Assembly (NCBI RefSeq): GCF_013030985.1
Contig: NZ_WPYP01000011.1
Location: 62,001 to 126,000, forward strand
Origin: Ruegeria arenilitoris
GTDB taxonomy: Bacteria; Pseudomonadota; Alphaproteobacteria; Rhodobacterales; Rhodobacteraceae
Direction of reading: 5' to 3'
DNA length: 64,000 bases
Part shown: positions 61,521 to 64,000 of the stretch, one piece after another
Layout of the letters: the number at the start of each line of letters is the position of its first letter
Position numbering within the stretch: the stretch's first letter is position 1
Notes under the pieces: generated by a model
The model's database searches: none
What the model saw: the letters and a program-made list of their open reading frames with translations, nothing else
Told to the model about the DNA's origin: nothing
Translations under genes and position numbers: made by a program

Positions 61521-62873
61521 TCACTCTTTGGCGACCTGTTGCGCGTCTGCGCTGTCGGACAACAGCCGAACTTCGCGCTGCGGGAAGGGGATCGAGATGC
61601 TTTCGTCCTTAAAGGCGTCCCATAGTGCAAGATAGACATTGCCCCGAATATTGGTCAGCCCCTTGGTCGGATCGCTGATCCAGAAACGCAGCACATAGTC
61701 CACACTGCTGTCGCCGAAGCCGGTGATGTGACAGACAGGCTCATGGGAACCGCCGCTCAATACACGGGTGACGGATTTGACCGCTTTGATCGCCGTGGCC
61801 CTTACCTTGTGCGGGTCGTCGTCATAGCTGGTGCCGAACTCCAGATCCAGCCGCACGAACTTGTCCGAATGCGACCAGTTCACCACCTGATTGGTGATCA
61901 GATCTTCGTTCGGGATCAGGTACTCCCGCCCGTCCCGCGTGACCACCGAGACATAGCGGGCGCCCAGCGCGTTGATCCATCCGAACGTATCGCCCAACGA
62001 GATCACGTCGCCCGGCTTGATCGACCGGTCCATCAGGATGATGATCCCCGAGATCAGGTTCGATACCACCTTTTGCAGCCCGAAACCAATCCCCACACCG
62101 ATCGCACCGGACAGCAGCGCGATCCCGGTCAGGTCGAACCCAAGCGTGCGGATGGCCGCCAGAAAGACCGCGCCATACAGCAGCACCTGAATGCCCTTGG
62201 CCAGCAGCACCTGCATCGACGGGGTGATGTCATCATTGCTCATCAACCCCCGTTCGGCGGCGCGGGTGCCGACACGGGCCAGCGTCAGCAGGACACCGAT
62301 CAGCAAGATCGCCTTGAGAATCCCCAGCGCCGAGATGTGCAGATCGCCAATGGAAATCGCCACGCCGTCCAGAAACTCGGCCACGTCATCGGTCAGATTC
62401 AGGGCCACAAGCGTTGCATAGACCCACATTGCCCATTTGAAGATGCGCCGCAGGGTCCGGTTGCGCACCAGCCGCGCCACCAGCGCAATGGCCAGCCACG
62501 CCAGGGCCAAAGTCGCCACAACACCGATGATATAACTGCGCGAGGGCCATGTGATCTGCTGCATCAACAGATACAGCGCCCAGGACAACAGCACGAAATA
62601 GACCAGCGTCAGGCGCTGCATCAGTTGCACCAGAATCCGCAATCGCCATTTCGGCCAACCTTCGCGGGCACGGGCCCAGGCCTCCCACCGGCCTTGTGTC
62701 GTCAGCTTCAGAACAAAGGCCAGCGCCCACAGGCCCAGAATGATAACCAATTGGTGCTGACGCCAGCCCGGCGTGACGACCAGCTCGACAAGGTTTTCGA
62801 TTTGCACGGAAAAGCCCGCGACCATGTTGTCATAGAGGTCCGACAGCGAGCTGGGGATCAGATCCTGATTCAT
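61521..62873 (-). CDS. MscS-family mechanosensitive channel
   Basis: The 450 residues have several N-terminal membrane helices and then the MscS core near 255-430: GAIGVGIGFGLQKVVSNLISGIIILMDRSIKPGDVISLGD, RDGREYLIPNEDLITNQVVNWS and a C-terminal cytoplasmic alpha/beta domain ending IPFPQREVRLL. The extended N-terminus makes it larger than E. coli MscS. It is probably involved in osmotic protection. Confidence 0.92.
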   Translation of the reverse strand: MNQDLIPSSLSDLYDNMVAGFSVQIENLVELVVTPGWRQHQLVIILGLWALAFVLKLTTQGRWEAWARAREGWPKWRLRILVQLMQRLTLVYFVLLSWALYLLMQQITWPSRSYIIGVVATLALAWLAIALVARLVRNRTLRRIFKWAMWVYATLVALNLTDDVAEFLDGVAISIGDLHISALGILKAILLIGVLLTLARVGTRAAERGLMSNDDITPSMQVLLAKGIQVLLYGAVFLAAIRTLGFDLTGIALLSGAIGVGIGFGLQKVVSNLISGIIILMDRSIKPGDVISLGDTFGWINALGARYVSVVTRDGREYLIPNEDLITNQVVNWSHSDKFVRLDLEFGTSYDDDPHKVRATAIKAVKSVTRVLSGGSHEPVCHITGFGDSSVDYVLRFWISDPTKGLTNIRGNVYLALWDAFKDESISIPFPQREVRLLSDSADAQQVAKE

Positions 62874-62962
62874 TGCCCCAGCTTGGACAGCGTTTCCGCG
62901 CGATGCAAGCCCATCGGGGATTGAACCTTGATTGACGGCCAGACGCGATATATCTGGTGCGC

Positions 62963-63061
62963 ATGAGACTCACCTTGGCCCCTGCACCGACGTTGCAAGA
63001 CCGCACGCGCCTGCGTGAACGGTTCTTTGGGGCCGCCCGCACGGTTCTGGCCCGCCTATAA
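62963..63061 (+). CDS. Possible 32-codon leader ORF upstream of leuC
   Basis: The ORF opens with [20 protein letters not shown] and closes with TVLARL, then TAA; it is rich in Leu (6 of 32) and Arg. It has no ribosome-binding site, but a TATATC -10-like element (62949-62954), with TTGATT (62928-62933) 15 nt before it, would place transcription start on the ATG, so leaderless translation is conceivable. It ends 53 nt before leuC. Low certainty. Confidence 0.3.
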   Translation: MRLTLAPAPTLQDRTRLRERFFGAARTVLARL

Positions 63062-63114
63062 GCGGCGTCCAGCCACTCGCCAGCTATTTCTCATTTAAAT
63101 ACGGGAGAGGACCG

Positions 63115-64000
63115 ATGTCCCCCAAAACACTCTATGACAAGATCTGGGATGCCCATGTCGCGCACGAAGCCGATGATGGCACCTGCCTGCTGTATATCGA
63201 CCGCCATCTGGTGCACGAAGTGACCAGCCCGCAGGCGTTCGAAGGCCTGCGCATGGCGGGCCGCAAGGTGCGCGCGCCGGAGAAGACCATCGCTGTGCCG
63301 GATCACAACGTTCCCACAACGCCGGATCGTGTGAACGGGATCGAAAACCCGGAATCGCGCATTCAGGTCGAAGCGCTGGACAAGAACGCCAAGGATTTCG
63401 GCATTCACTATTACCCGGTGCATGACGTGCGTCAGGGCATCGTCCATATTGTCGGACCGGAACAGGGCTGGACCCTTCCCGGCATGACCGTGGTCTGCGG
63501 CGACAGCCACACAGCCACCCACGGCGCGTTTGGCGCGCTGGCCCACGGCATCGGCACGTCCGAAGTGGAACACGTTCTGGCCACCCAGACGCTGATCCAG
63601 AAGAAATCCAAGAATATGAAGGTGGAAATCACCGGCAAACTGCAGCCGGGCGTGACCGCCAAAGACATCACTCTGGCCGTGATCGGCGAGACCGGCACCG
63701 CCGGCGGCACCGGCTACGTCATCGAATATTGCGGCGAAGCGATCCGCGATCTGTCGATGGAAGGCCGCATGACCGTCTGCAACATGGCCATCGAAGGCGG
63801 CGCCCGCGCCGGTCTGATCGCGCCGGACGAAACCACCTATGAATATGTCCAAGGTCGCCCGCACGCCCCGAAAGGCGCACAGTGGGAAGCGGCTCTGGCG
63901 TGGTGGAAAACGCTCTATACCGACGAAGACGCGCATTTCGACAAGGTCATCACCCTGCGCGGCGAAGATATCGCACCGGTCGTCACATGGGGCACCAGCC
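63115..64000 (+). CDS. leuC: 3-isopropylmalate dehydratase large subunit (3'-truncated)
   Basis: LeuC with LeuD isomerises 2- and 3-isopropylmalate in leucine synthesis. The ATG at 63115 has GGGAGAGG upstream. The visible 295 residues contain [50 protein letters not shown] and [14 protein letters not shown]. The full protein is about 466-468 residues; the 4Fe-4S cysteines in the C-terminal part lie beyond the window. Confidence 0.97.
   Translation, partial: MSPKTLYDKIWDAHVAHEADDGTCLLYIDRHLVHEVTSPQAFEGLRMAGRKVRAPEKTIAVPDHNVPTTPDRVNGIENPESRIQVEALDKNAKDFGIHYYPVHDVRQGIVHIVGPEQGWTLPGMTVVCGDSHTATHGAFGALAHGIGTSEVEHVLATQTLIQKKSKNMKVEITGKLQPGVTAKDITLAVIGETGTAGGTGYVIEYCGEAIRDLSMEGRMTVCNMAIEGGARAGLIAPDETTYEYVQGRPHAPKGAQWEAALAWWKTLYTDEDAHFDKVITLRGEDIAPVVTWGTS

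Overview
The window is chromosomal DNA of an alphaproteobacterium, most likely a marine Rhodobacteraceae of the Roseobacter group (Ruegeria-like). This is inferred from high GC content, roseobacter-type gene order (rnd-kpsF-lptC-lptA-lptB-hpf-ptsN; ubiG; glcD-glcE-glcF), a flagellar cluster with CtrA-like boxes, and several families typical of the group (DUF1523, DUF6638-like). No rRNA, tRNA, CRISPR array, insertion sequence or prophage was seen. Both edges cut a gene: infB on the left lacks its C-terminus and leuC on the right lacks its C-terminal part.

Layout. 1-5.2 kb (minus): rimP-nusA-ylxR-infB, the transcription/translation operon, with a promoter and a terminator-like hairpin in its leader. 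5.2-7.0 kb (minus): a short substrate-binding protein coupled to proline iminopeptidase. 7.0-13.1 kb: ubiG, an AT-rich orphan Imm11-like gene, the comF-grxC-nitrilase-marR run, a BioC/NDUFAF5-like methyltransferase, ferrochelatase and a 60-residue secreted peptide. 13.2-19.4 kb: L,D-transpeptidase, CAP-domain lipoprotein, then ptsN, hpf, lptB, lptA, lptC, kpsF and rnd on the minus strand (LPS transport/Kdo synthesis plus nitrogen-PTS and ribosome hibernation). 19.6-21.3 kb: MFS exporter and Lrp/AsnC regulator.

21.4-38.3 kb is a large flagellar cluster: sltF-like transglycosylase, flhA, fliR, flhB and a FliJ-candidate on the plus strand; fliL, flgH, flgA, flgG, flgF, fliQ, fliE, flgC, flgB on the minus strand; fliI, motB, flgE, flgK, flgL, flgI on the plus strand. 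CtrA-type boxes (TTAA-N7-TTAA) precede motB and, with one mismatch, flgE and the flgB/fliI divergent region.

38.3-46.2 kb is the most interesting part: a ten-gene minus-strand operon of mostly uncharacterised genes (a TelA-like coiled-coil protein, an unrecognised soluble protein, a AAA+ ATPase, a DUF6638-like protein, DUF1523 and five small membrane proteins). Two pairs of AT-rich membrane genes look inserted into it. One pair is bounded by a 40-bp direct repeat that duplicates the ATPase C-terminal tail together with the Shine-Dalgarno for the next gene.

46.4-64 kb: succinate-semialdehyde dehydrogenase; a secreted phytase-like esterase preceded by a PHO-box-like array; a glycosyltransferase/TupA ATP-grasp fusion; a small heat-shock protein with a textbook sigma-32 promoter; two tandem secreted trypsin-like proteases; glycolate oxidase glcDEF with a palindromic operator on its promoter; DUF599; a small periplasmic protein; a flavodoxin-like protein; rlmH-rsfS (rsfS preceded by a coupled small upstream ORF); an MscS channel; and leuC.
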